From positions 124,001 to 188,000 of the forward strand of contig NZ_BMMS01000008.1 in assembly GCF_014646055.1 (NCBI RefSeq): a stretch of DNA of 64,000 bases, given 5' to 3'. The notes under the pieces were generated by a model that saw only the letters and a list, made by a program, of their open reading frames with translations, searched no databases and was not told the origin of the DNA. Each line of letters begins with the position of its first letter. Positions within the stretch are counted from its first letter, which is position 1. Below are positions 47,322-54,731 of this stretch, in pieces. A program made the position numbers and the translations under genes. Source of the stretch: Wenjunlia tyrosinilytica (lineage in GTDB: Bacteria; Actinomycetota; Actinomycetes; Streptomycetales; Streptomycetaceae).

Positions 47322-48299
47322 TCAGCTGAGAGTGATCTGCCGGTTGGAAAGACCGCTGCGGGCACGACGCTCGTCACCGGTCAGGGACGCGTCCACCGCC
47401 AGGGCCTCACCCAGCCGCTCCGCGAATGCCGCGGCCGGCTTCTCGACCTCGTCAGCCTGCATCGAGGTCGGCAGGTCCCACACCGGCACGACGAGACCGT
47501 GCGCGCGGAACGAGCCCACCAGGCGGGTGTCCTCGCCCAGGCTGGACGCCCCGGCCGCGTGCAGGCGCGCCAGAGCGTCGAGGAGCTTCTCCTCCGGATG
47601 GGACACCACCCAGCGCAGGTGGTTCTTCTCCGGCGTCGAGCACCAGTAGGCGGCCTCCACACCGGTCAGCCGCACGGTCGGGATCGCCGCGGCGTTGGCC
47701 CGCTCCAGCGAGGCCGCGACCTCGCCGGTGGCCGCCTCCGCGTCCTCCAGCCAGAACTCGAAACCGCTGTGGACGACGGGCTCGAACGTCGCGCTCGTGT
47801 CCAGCAGGTCCTGAAGCCGCGGACCGTCGCCCGACGGCCGCTCGCCTGCGACGGGCGAGCCCGGCTCCGCGGTGAGCGCCCGCTGGAGGGTGTCCGCGAG
47901 GTCGCGGCTGATGTCGCCGGACGCGGCGTCGTTCTGCAGGCCGAGGAGCACGGCGCCGTTGTCGCGCCGGATCGCGTTCCAGGCCATCGGCAGCACCGTG
48001 GCCAGCGTCAGGGACGGCACATCCTCGGGCATTCCCTTGGCAAGGGTCAGCGTGGCCGTCGCCGCGGGCACCAACTCGCGCAGCGCCACCCAGTCGCACT
48101 CGCCCGGAAGTCCCTCGAACGGGCGCCGCACCAGATGCTGCACCGCGTGGGCCGCCTCACGGCCGTGGCAGGCCTTGTACCGGCGGTTCGAACCGCACGG
48201 GCAGGGCTCCCGTGCGCCGACGACCGGGATCTCACCGTCCGTGATCCTGGTGGACGGCTGCGCCCCACGGGCCTTGGTGTTCTGCCGCTTCTTGGCCAT
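47322..48299 (-). CDS. SEC-C zinc-motif protein (DUF5926 type)
   Basis: A 325-residue cytosolic protein. The N-terminus carries a SEC-C zinc motif, CPCGSNRRYKACHG (about 34-47), as at the C-terminus of SecA, which binds zinc and mediates protein-protein contact. The remaining 270 residues are helical with conserved-looking WCSTPEKNHLRWVVSHPE and WDLPTSM segments and no enzyme motif. Function is unknown; it is a conserved actinobacterial family. The ATG at 48299 has GGGAGAAG upstream. It is downstream of the ATPase at 48364 by 64 bp, possibly co-transcribed. Confidence 0.8.
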   Translation of the reverse strand: MAKKRQNTKARGAQPSTRITDGEIPVVGAREPCPCGSNRRYKACHGREAAHAVQHLVRRPFEGLPGECDWVALRELVPAATATLTLAKGMPEDVPSLTLATVLPMAWNAIRRDNGAVLLGLQNDAASGDISRDLADTLQRALTAEPGSPVAGERPSGDGPRLQDLLDTSATFEPVVHSGFEFWLEDAEAATGEVAASLERANAAAIPTVRLTGVEAAYWCSTPEKNHLRWVVSHPEEKLLDALARLHAAGASSLGEDTRLVGSFRAHGLVVPVWDLPTSMQADEVEKPAAAFAERLGEALAVDASLTGDERRARSGLSNRQITLS

Positions 48300-48363
48300 G
48301 GCTTGAGTCTTCTCCCGGTGCGGATACGGTACCGCCCGGAGCCTAGTACCGCTGGGCCGCCGC

Positions 48364-49173
48364 TCAGGCCAGGTCGTCGAAGGGATCGTCGAAGTCACGG
48401 TCGAACCCGACGGTCTCCCCCATGGCCGGAACGGTTACCGAGGGTACTGCCACCGCACCCGGGAAGCCGTGCCTGCGGGCGTGCCGGGCGCGCACCGGAA
48501 GCACCGCCCACACCGTCACCTCGCCGGGCGCGTCTCGGACCCCCCATTTCAGCGCCAGCTGTCCGACGATGCCGAGACCGCGCCCGCCCTTGGCCGTCAG
48601 CGACGGGCTCGAGGGCATCGGACGCGTGGGTCCGCCGCCGTCGGTCACCTCGAGGGTGAGCAGTCCGTCGTCGCCGACCATCCAGCCGCAGCGGATACCG
48701 CCCTCGGCGGCGTCCTCGCTGCGGGACTCCTCGTTCCTCGGCTCCCCGTTGCTCCCCCGCTCCCCGTTGCTCCCCCGCTCGCCGTGCCCCGGCTCTCCCT
48801 GCCTTGACTCTCCCTGCCTTGGCTCGCCGTGGCCCGGCTCCCTGTGCCCCGGCTCCCTGTGCCCCGGCTCGCTGTGCCCCGGCTCGCTGTGCCGCGGCTC
48901 GCTGTGCCGCGGCTCTCCGTTGAGCCGACGCCGGTCCTGCCGGACGTGGTGCCCATTGACGGCGCACGGGCCGTCCAGCGGCCGGGCATGCCGGCACGAG
49001 TTGCTGAGAAGCTCGGACAGGATGAGCACCGCGTCATCGACAACGGCATCCGGAGCGCCGCATTCGGTCAACTCCTCGCGCAGCCTGCGCCGCGCCGTGC
49101 CAACACCCGCCGGACCATGGGGAAGGGCCATGGTCGAGGTCGTCGGCACCTCCTGCGCCACCACGAACGCCAC
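48364..49173 (-). CDS. ATP-binding (HATPase_c_2) protein with pentapeptide-repeat insert
   Basis: A 269-residue GHKL ATPase of the SpoIIAB-like regulator class common in Streptomyces. The N box is LILSELLSNSCRHA, the G1-like box LEVTDGGGPTRP and the G2 box KGGRGLGIVGQLA. Between N box and G1 lie about 60 residues of repeats of the type EPGHS/R and GERGSN, encoded by 15-bp tandem DNA repeats. Such proteins usually inhibit sigma factors or kinase cascades; the target is unknown. The GTG at 49173 has AAGGAGG 8 nt upstream; the GTG at 49191 would lie upstream of that site. Confidence 0.82.
   Translation of the reverse strand: MAFVVAQEVPTTSTMALPHGPAGVGTARRRLREELTECGAPDAVVDDAVLILSELLSNSCRHARPLDGPCAVNGHHVRQDRRRLNGEPRHSEPRHSEPGHSEPGHREPGHREPGHGEPRQGESRQGEPGHGERGSNGERGSNGEPRNEESRSEDAAEGGIRCGWMVGDDGLLTLEVTDGGGPTRPMPSSPSLTAKGGRGLGIVGQLALKWGVRDAPGEVTVWAVLPVRARHARRHGFPGAVAVPSVTVPAMGETVGFDRDFDDPFDDLA
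48740..48915. repeat. 15-bp tandem repeats inside the ATPase gene
   Basis: About ten head-to-tail units related to CCGGCTCCCTGTGCC (plus-strand reading) in several sub-variants, preceded by two copies of a related CCCCGTTGCTCCCCCGCT-type unit. Unit length is a multiple of three, so copy number can change without frameshift. Confidence 0.75.
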
Positions 49174-49375
49174 CCCCGAGACCTCCTTCACCCCACGCCA
49201 CGGAGTGAATGCCCCGCCGCCACGTGGCGGAAACTGCCCTGTCCGGAACTCTTGGATCAGACCAGAGGTCGAACACGTTCCGAACGCGCCCGCGCACTAC
49301 CTGTAAGGACTGGCCGCTTCCGCCAGGCTGTTCACGGCCCGTATCGCCCGTTCGGGCAAGGGCCGGCGTCCCGCG

Positions 49376-50215
49376 TCAGCCCCGCCCCAGTTGCCGCAGA
49401 ACCTCTTTCGGGCGGTTGGTGATGATGGCGTCCACACCCAGCCGGACGCACAGCTCGACGTCCCCGGGCTCGTTGACCGTCCATACGTGCACCCGGTGTC
49501 CCTCGCGGTGCAGCCTGGCGACGAAACCCGGATGCGAGCGCAGGATCCGTATCCCCGGCCCGGCGATGCGCACCCCCGCGGGCAGCCGCCCGTCCCGGAT
49601 ACGCGGTGTGACGTACTGCATGAGGTAGACCGTCGGCAGCTCGGGGGCACCCGCCTGGATGCGCCGCAGTGAGCGGGACGAGAAGCTCATCACCCGCACC
49701 GCGGAGGACTCCCCCGGCCCGGGTCGGTCGAGGCCGAAGCGCCGCAGCATCTCCAGCAGCTTCGTCTCGACCTGCCCCGCGTAGCGCGTGGGGTGCTTGG
49801 TCTCGATCGCGAGCTCCACCCGGCGGTCGGCGTCGGCGACCAGTTCGAGCAGCCGCTCGAGTGTGAGCACCGACCGCAGCTCGCCCCCCTCGAAGGTGAG
49901 CCGGGTGTCGTCGGTGGCCTCCGCGTCGTCCTCCGGCTTCCACGACCCGAAGTCCAGCGCGGCCAGATCCGCCAGCTCCAGCGCGGAGACGGCGCCGCGG
50001 CCGTTGGACGTCCGGTTCACCCTCCGATCGTGCACGCACACCAGGTGCCCGTCCGCGGTCAGCCGGACATCGCACTCCAGGGCGTCCGCCCCGTCCTCGA
50101 TCGCCTTGCGGTAGGCGGCGAGGGTGTGCTCGGGCACGTCTTCCGAGGAGCCGCGGTGGGCGACGACCTGGATGCTCTTGTGGGCGAGGCCATGGGGGAG
50201 GGGCACGGAGGTCAC
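49376..50215 (-). CDS. Glycerophosphodiester phosphodiesterase
   Basis: A 279-residue GDPD TIM-barrel enzyme that hydrolyses glycerophosphodiesters to glycerol-3-phosphate and an alcohol. HRGSSEDVPEHT (His and Arg), ECDVRLTADGHLVCVHD (Glu, Asp, catalytic His) and a late VWTVN with TNRP are the family signature. No signal peptide is present, so it is cytoplasmic. The GTG start lies 4 nt past the cytX stop, implying translational coupling within the TPP-regulated transcript, although there is no obvious metabolic link to thiamine. Confidence 0.92.
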   Translation of the reverse strand: MTSVPLPHGLAHKSIQVVAHRGSSEDVPEHTLAAYRKAIEDGADALECDVRLTADGHLVCVHDRRVNRTSNGRGAVSALELADLAALDFGSWKPEDDAEATDDTRLTFEGGELRSVLTLERLLELVADADRRVELAIETKHPTRYAGQVETKLLEMLRRFGLDRPGPGESSAVRVMSFSSRSLRRIQAGAPELPTVYLMQYVTPRIRDGRLPAGVRIAGPGIRILRSHPGFVARLHREGHRVHVWTVNEPGDVELCVRLGVDAIITNRPKEVLRQLGRG

Positions 50216-50219
50216 CCGA

Positions 50220-51602
50220 TCATCGTGCCACCGCGCGCTGCCTGCCGATGACGGCCAGGGCCAGGGTGGCCGAACCCGCGGTGAAGAACGAGAACAGGGA
50301 GGCCGAGGTCCACACCGTCGCGTGGATTCCGGTGGCGTTCTGGGCGTCGGCCCAGAACCTGGGCCAGAAGTCGGCCCACCCGGTCAGCTGCGTCGGATTG
50401 ATCAGCTGGTACGCGGAGAAGCCGAGCGCCCACGGCACGAGCATCACCCAGCGCACGGGTGCGTCCTGCGACATGTCCCAGCCGCGCCGTCCGCTGCCGA
50501 GGAAGAAGTCGACGGCGGTGACCGCGAACATCGGCACGAAGACCGACCCGATGAGATAGAGGAAGCTCTCATAGGTCGAGAAGTCGTCCACCATCATCGC
50601 CAGAACGGTGACCAGCGTGCCTATACCCAGGCAGAGCACCCGCCTGTCGACCTTCGGCAGGAGGTTGTGCACGGACATCGCGGTGGAGTAGACGTTCGCG
50701 AACGACTGGTCCACCTCGCGGACGACCAGGACGGCGAAGAACACCCATCCGGCGCCGACTCCGAGGAACGTGTCGAAGATCTTGTCCGCGTCACCACCCA
50801 CCTGGAGCAGTGCCAGCAGTCCGAGCAGGTAGCACCAGATCTGTGCGGTCGAGTAGCCGACGAGGGTGCCCCAGAACGACTTGGCGGTGGAGCGCGAGTG
50901 GCGCGTGTAGTCGGCGGCCAGGGGGACGAACGAGACCGCGACCGCGAGCGCCGAGTCGACGGCGGGCAGGAAACCGCTCCACGACCCTTCGTTGAGCGAC
51001 GGGGTGTCCTGGCGCAGCAGCTGCACGGTGAAGTACAGCATCGAGACGCCGACGGCGATCGTGACGTAGCGGCGCAGGAGCCGTACGGAGCCCAGCGGCT
51101 TGATCGTCAGGGCCGTCGTGAGTGCCCCGGCCAGCAGGACGTAGAGCCAGTGGGGGCCCTTCCCGTCCGTCATGGCCTCGACGCCGAGGGTGATGACGGT
51201 GAGCTCGAAGACGCCCCAGCCGACGCACTGGATGATGTTGAGCACGGTCGGCAGGTAGGAGAGCTTCGTGCCGAAGAGTCCGCGCAGGATCGCCATGGCG
51301 GGAGCACCGGTGCGGGTGCCCAGGATGCCGGAGACGGCGACCATGGCGGTGCCGACGACCGTGCCCACGACGGTCGCGGTGATCGCGGCGAGCAGCGACA
51401 GCTGGGGATGCCCGGAGGGGGTCAGGACCCAGGCGGCACCGGAGAAGCCGAGGAGGCTGACGCCGAGATTCGCCCAGAAGGCCGCCTGGTCGCGAAATCC
51501 GAGCGGTCGCGGGGGCTCGGTGTCCAGGACGAGCGGGGCCTCGGGGTGCCGCGGGTCCGCCGCACCGATCTTGGGCGCGTCAAGAGATGGTGGTGCCGTC
51601 AT
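50220..51602 (-). CDS. cytX: NCS1-family hydroxymethylpyrimidine transporter CytX
   Basis: A 460-residue permease of the nucleobase:cation symporter-1 family with about twelve membrane helices. The opening PPRPLGFRDQAAFWANLGVSLLGFSGA and the following small-residue helices are typical of CytX, the variant found under TPP riboswitches and assigned to uptake of the thiamine pyrimidine moiety. The substrate assignment rests on that regulatory association and family, not on a binding motif I can see. The ATG at 51602 has GGGAG, part of the riboswitch 3' arm, upstream. Confidence 0.9.
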   Translation of the reverse strand: MTAPPSLDAPKIGAADPRHPEAPLVLDTEPPRPLGFRDQAAFWANLGVSLLGFSGAAWVLTPSGHPQLSLLAAITATVVGTVVGTAMVAVSGILGTRTGAPAMAILRGLFGTKLSYLPTVLNIIQCVGWGVFELTVITLGVEAMTDGKGPHWLYVLLAGALTTALTIKPLGSVRLLRRYVTIAVGVSMLYFTVQLLRQDTPSLNEGSWSGFLPAVDSALAVAVSFVPLAADYTRHSRSTAKSFWGTLVGYSTAQIWCYLLGLLALLQVGGDADKIFDTFLGVGAGWVFFAVLVVREVDQSFANVYSTAMSVHNLLPKVDRRVLCLGIGTLVTVLAMMVDDFSTYESFLYLIGSVFVPMFAVTAVDFFLGSGRRGWDMSQDAPVRWVMLVPWALGFSAYQLINPTQLTGWADFWPRFWADAQNATGIHATVWTSASLFSFFTAGSATLALAVIGRQRAVAR

Positions 51603-51611
51603 CGCGGCTTG

Positions 51612-51697
51612 CTCCCTACGCCGGCATTACCCGGTCAGGTTCAGGCGGTCGGCACCCTGTCTGTGCCCTCTCAGCCCGGATTCGTCCGAGCTCCCGC
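51612..51697 (-). promoter_or_regulatory. TPP riboswitch (THI element) of cytX
   Basis: On the minus strand: GGGCTGAGAGGGCAC, then ACCGCCTGAACCTG, then CCGGGTAATGCCGGCGTAGG, enclosed by GCGGGAGC and GTAGGGAGC arms. The second half is nearly identical to the thiC element at 2668. It ends about 9 nt before the cytX start. Confidence 0.95.
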
Positions 51698-51978
51698 GTG
51701 TGCGTTCGATCGCTGCATGGTAGGCGTTCGCCTGAACGCGGCCAAGCGCCACTACCCGCTGAGCGCCATTCAGCCCAAATGTAACTATCAGGTGGAGATA
51801 AAGTCGGGTGGCCCCTTTGTAGTCGGCTGCTTACGGTGGTCCGACGGCCCTTGGGGGACTCTTGAGTGCGAAGGTCGGCGGACCTCCGTCGACGGATGGT
51901 CGAGTCTGGTCGATGGACGGTCGGCAGTCGACGGATGACTGCGCGACCGAGTGCGACTGTGCGACGAAGGAGAGAGCT

Positions 51979-53475
51979 GTGAGCACCGAGCACGAGAACT
52001 GGCCGACGGGCGCGGAAGAGCCTGAAGGGCCCGGCACGGACCACACCGCTCAGATGCCCACTGTTTCCGGAGCGGGTTCATCGGGCGAGCCGACTCCGCC
52101 GCACCCGGCCATGCCGCCGACGCCTCCCGGGGCCCGGCCCACGCCTGCCGACGCCCAGCAGCCCCCGGTCGGCCCGGGCCCGGGACAGACGCCAGGGCAC
52201 CCCCACGCTCCGAACGTGCCGCATGTCGCGCCCACGCCGAATCCCACGTACGGCCAGGGCACGCCCTTCGCCGTTGCAGGCGGCCCGCCTCCGCCCCCGC
52301 CGCACAGCGGCTGGGGCCAGCACAACCCGCCCGGTCCCCGTGGCCGCGGCCGGGGCGGACTCGTCGCCATCGTGGCGGCCACCGCCCTGCTGGCGGGCAC
52401 GATCGGCGGCGGACTCGGCTACGTCGCGGCCGACCACTCCGACTCCAGCACCACCAGCACCACCGTCTCCTCGTCGGCGGACCCCGCCGCGCTCAACCGC
52501 AAGCCGGACAGCGTCGCCGGGATAGCGAATCGGGCCCTGCCGAGCGTCGTCACCATCAAGGCCGAGGGCGGCCAGCAGAGCGGCACCGGCACGGGCTTCG
52601 TGTACGACAGGGAAGGCCACATCCTCACCAACAACCACGTGGTCGAGCCCGCGGCGGACGGGGGCAAGCTGTCCGTCACGTTCTCCGACGGCAAGAGCTA
52701 CGGGGCGTCGGTGGTGGGCCGCGCCAAGGGCTACGACGTCGCGGTGATCAAGCTCGACAAGCCGGGCAGCGCCAAGCTGAAGCCCCTGACGCTCGGCAAC
52801 TCCAGCCAGGTCGCGGTCGGCGACGCCACCATCGCGATCGGTGCTCCGTTCGGCCTGTCCGGGACGGTCACCACCGGCATCGTCAGCGCCAAGGACCGCC
52901 CGGTCGCGGCCGGCGGCGAGAACGGCTCGCAGCCGTCCTACATGAGCGCCATCCAGACCGACGCCTCCATCAACCCCGGCAACTCCGGAGGCCCCCTGCT
53001 CGACTCCTCCGGCCGCGTCATCGGGATCAACTCGGCGATCCAGTCCGCCGACGGCGGCGGCAACAACCCCTTCGGGGGCGGCGGCCAGGCCGGAAGCGTG
53101 GGCCTCGGCTTCGCCATCCCCATCAACCAGGCGAAGTGGGTCGCCGACACCCTCATCAAGACCGGCAAGCCCGTCTACGCGGCGATGCTGGTCCTGCGCA
53201 ACGACAGCTACGAAGGCAAGGGCGCCCAGATCTCCCCGAAGGACATCAACGGCACCCCGGCCATCACCCCGGGCGGCCCCGCCGACAAGGCGGGCCTGAA
53301 GCCGGGCGACGTGATCACCAAACTCGACAACAAGACCATCGAGAGCGGCCCCCAGCTCGTCAGCGAGATCTGGACCCACAAGCCGGGCGACAAGGTCAAG
53401 GTGACCTACGAGCGCAGCGGCAATGAGCACACCACCGACCTCACCCTGGGTTCGAGGGAGGGCGACAACGGCTGA
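51979..53475 (+). CDS. HtrA/DegP-type membrane-anchored serine protease
   Basis: A 498-residue protease acting outside the membrane on damaged or misfolded proteins. A Pro/His-rich cytoplasmic head (about 1-125) precedes one membrane helix (about 128-150), then a trypsin-like domain with His in LTNNHVV (about 219), Asp in YDVAVIKLD (about 252) and Ser in NPGNSGGPLL (about 335), and one C-terminal PDZ domain (about 405-490, ADKAGLKPGDVITKLD). The GTG at 51979 has AAGGAGAG upstream; the frame opens earlier at 51862 through a stretch of short TCGACGGATG-type repeats that may be regulatory. It is divergent from cytX. Confidence 0.93.
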   Translation: MSTEHENWPTGAEEPEGPGTDHTAQMPTVSGAGSSGEPTPPHPAMPPTPPGARPTPADAQQPPVGPGPGQTPGHPHAPNVPHVAPTPNPTYGQGTPFAVAGGPPPPPPHSGWGQHNPPGPRGRGRGGLVAIVAATALLAGTIGGGLGYVAADHSDSSTTSTTVSSSADPAALNRKPDSVAGIANRALPSVVTIKAEGGQQSGTGTGFVYDREGHILTNNHVVEPAADGGKLSVTFSDGKSYGASVVGRAKGYDVAVIKLDKPGSAKLKPLTLGNSSQVAVGDATIAIGAPFGLSGTVTTGIVSAKDRPVAAGGENGSQPSYMSAIQTDASINPGNSGGPLLDSSGRVIGINSAIQSADGGGNNPFGGGGQAGSVGLGFAIPINQAKWVADTLIKTGKPVYAAMLVLRNDSYEGKGAQISPKDINGTPAITPGGPADKAGLKPGDVITKLDNKTIESGPQLVSEIWTHKPGDKVKVTYERSGNEHTTDLTLGSREGDNG

Positions 53476-53525
53476 CCTTCCCCGTTAGGCTGACCTCCGC
53501 GCCGTCACCAGCAGTGACGCCCGCA

Positions 53526-53612
53526 GGAGGGTTGCCCGAGCGGCCTAAGGGAACGGTCTTGAAAACCGTCGTGGCAGCGATGTCACCGTGGGTTCAAATC
53601 CCACACCCTCCG
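53526..53612 (+). tRNA. tRNA-Ser(UGA)
   Basis: An 87-nt type II tRNA: acceptor GGAGGGT pairs with ACCCTCC, anticodon stem ACGGT/ACCGT encloses the loop CTTGAAA (anticodon TGA, UCA codons), a long variable arm follows, and the T arm has GTGGG-TTCAAAT-CCCAC. CCA is not encoded; the 3' sequence continues GCT. A TTAGGCT -10-like element lies about 40 bp upstream. The AICE begins at its 3' end, so the 3' half is the likely attachment core. Confidence 0.95.
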
Positions 53613-53638
53613 CTGAGGTCAGAGACAGCGCAGGTCAG

Positions 53639-53669
53639 AAGGGGTGCCCCGTGTCATGGGGCACCCCTT
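53639..53669 (+). terminator. Terminator downstream of tRNA-Ser
   Basis: A perfect 12-bp stem AAGGGGTGCCCC / GGGGCACCCCTT with a 7-nt loop, flanked by a longer AGGTCA...TGACCT pairing. If the attachment core is the tRNA 3' end, this hairpin lies on the element side. Confidence 0.8.
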
Positions 53670-53712
53670 CAGCATGTGACCTGTCTCATCCGTACTCGCC
53701 GGTATCCCATTG

Positions 53713-53745
53713 TTGACCAGCCTGTGTGGACCAGGCGTGGACCAG
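53713..53745. repeat. Three TKGACCAG direct repeats near the left attachment site
   Basis: TTGACCAG at 53713 and TGGACCAG at 53727 and 53738 recur at 14- and 11-bp spacing, about 100 bp from the tRNA end. Their size and place suit integrase arm-type or Xis binding sites. Confidence 0.35.
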
Positions 53746-53831
53746 ATTCGGGCTAGCGTCTCCCGCTCGGAAAGCGTCCGAAGCCCGGGTGCTGGACAGT
53801 GCCGAGGCGTTGGTTTAGGTGCGGCGGCTCT

Positions 53832-54302
53832 TCACCCGTCCGCCTCCCTCTCTCGCCACCACGACTGTGGTTGCCGACGTCGTGCATCTGCGGCATTGGG
53901 GCCAGCCTCCCAATCGTCGACCAGGCTCTCTTGCAAAAATGAGGCCAAGGCGGAGGCCGTCTCCAAGAGTCTTTCCGCGTGCTCCTGGTTCATATCCGGA
54001 AACAGTTGCGCCTGCTCAAGTTGACGGTCTACATCCTCACTCAAGCGCCGGTGCATCGATTGGCGGCTTACGCCGTAGCGCTCAGCCAGCACATCCCAGG
54101 AGACGCCGCTCTGTCGAAGTGCAGCCACTGTCAACTGCTCTAAACGGCGAGCAGCTTGGCTGAGCTCGGGGATGAAGCGAAGCCCGAAGGCCGGGCCGTC
54201 GATCGGATGGGCAAGCATCAAAGCCGAGGTAGCCAGCTCCAACGCCTCTTCGGAGAGCGCGATCAGGAGGTTGCGCACACGGTCTTCGGCAGTCGGGTTC
54301 AT
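53832..54302 (-). CDS. HTH DNA-binding protein with a TTA codon
   Basis: A 156-residue helical protein. A helix-turn-helix is visible at SGVSWDVLAERYGVSRQSMHRRL (about 64-86), flanked by amphipathic helices rich in Leu/Glu that probably dimerise. Leu54 is encoded by TTA, read in Streptomyces only by the bldA tRNA, so translation should be delayed until differentiation. It is divergent from a small membrane protein, with two perfect inverted repeats in the 139-bp gap. I do not know the family's function; I infer a regulator of the neighbouring gene or of the element. Confidence 0.75.
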   Translation of the reverse strand: MNPTAEDRVRNLLIALSEEALELATSALMLAHPIDGPAFGLRFIPELSQAARRLEQLTVAALRQSGVSWDVLAERYGVSRQSMHRRLSEDVDRQLEQAQLFPDMNQEHAERLLETASALASFLQESLVDDWEAGPNAADARRRQPQSWWREREADG

Positions 54303-54318
54303 AGCAGCATGCTGCCAG

Positions 54319-54413
54319 GCCGATGTCAGCCTGGTGCTGACATCGGCTTGCTGTGGTGACTCTCATGATGGTTGGGCAAGCAGACGGCTCCCTGAGCCAA
54401 TCAGGGAGCCGTC
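54319..54413. promoter_or_regulatory. Two perfect inverted repeats in a divergent promoter region
   Basis: Repeat one: GCCGATGTCAGC (54319-54330) and its complement at 54336-54347, 5-nt loop. Repeat two: GACGGCTCCCTGA (54383-54395) and its complement at 54401-54413, 5-nt loop. A GCAGCATGCTGC palindrome overlaps the left edge near 54304. They may be operators for the HTH protein, or repeat two may be an attenuator or terminator in the leader of the membrane gene. Confidence 0.75.
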
Positions 54414-54441
54414 GAAGGTCATCAAGTCATGGAGACGTCAG

Positions 54442-54654
54442 ATGAACCAATTCCAGCCTAGTTCCTTTGTCCAGGGCCCCGGGCTTCGTCCCATGGTCAG
54501 CACTACGGCTGCAGCCACGTTCACCACGGCTGTGGCCCTTTGCGTGATGCTCAGCCTTCTTGACACCGTCGGTTCCGCCACTGACCTGCTCACGATCATC
54601 GTGATCCTGGTTCTCGTTGTGGCGCCGCGTCGTGAGGGTGGTATGCACATGTGA
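54442..54654 (+). CDS. Small two-helix membrane protein
   Basis: A 70-residue protein with about 18 polar N-terminal residues, then two hydrophobic helices (about 20-40, FTTAVALCVMLSLL; and about 46-62, LLTIIVILVLVVAP) and a basic tail RREGG. The ATG at 54442 has GGAG 8 nt upstream; the frame is open from 54172 but the HTH gene occupies that DNA on the other strand. Family unknown. Its pairing with a divergent TTA-controlled HTH gene suggests a regulated two-gene module. Entry-exclusion, spread or toxin-like roles are all conceivable. Confidence 0.6.
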   Translation: MNQFQPSSFVQGPGLRPMVSTTAAATFTTAVALCVMLSLLDTVGSATDLLTIIVILVLVVAPRREGGMHM

Positions 54655-54731
54655 ATGTTGCCCCGCTTGTTGCACAGTTACGGGTGCAGCGAGCGGGGCA
54701 ACCGCCGTCTACGGAACCTGAGAACCGTCGA

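Noticed and set aside
49376-50215. Leaderless start for the glycerophosphodiesterase
   Set aside because: GATGAT before the GTG overlaps the cytX stop; the 4-nt spacing fits translational coupling better.
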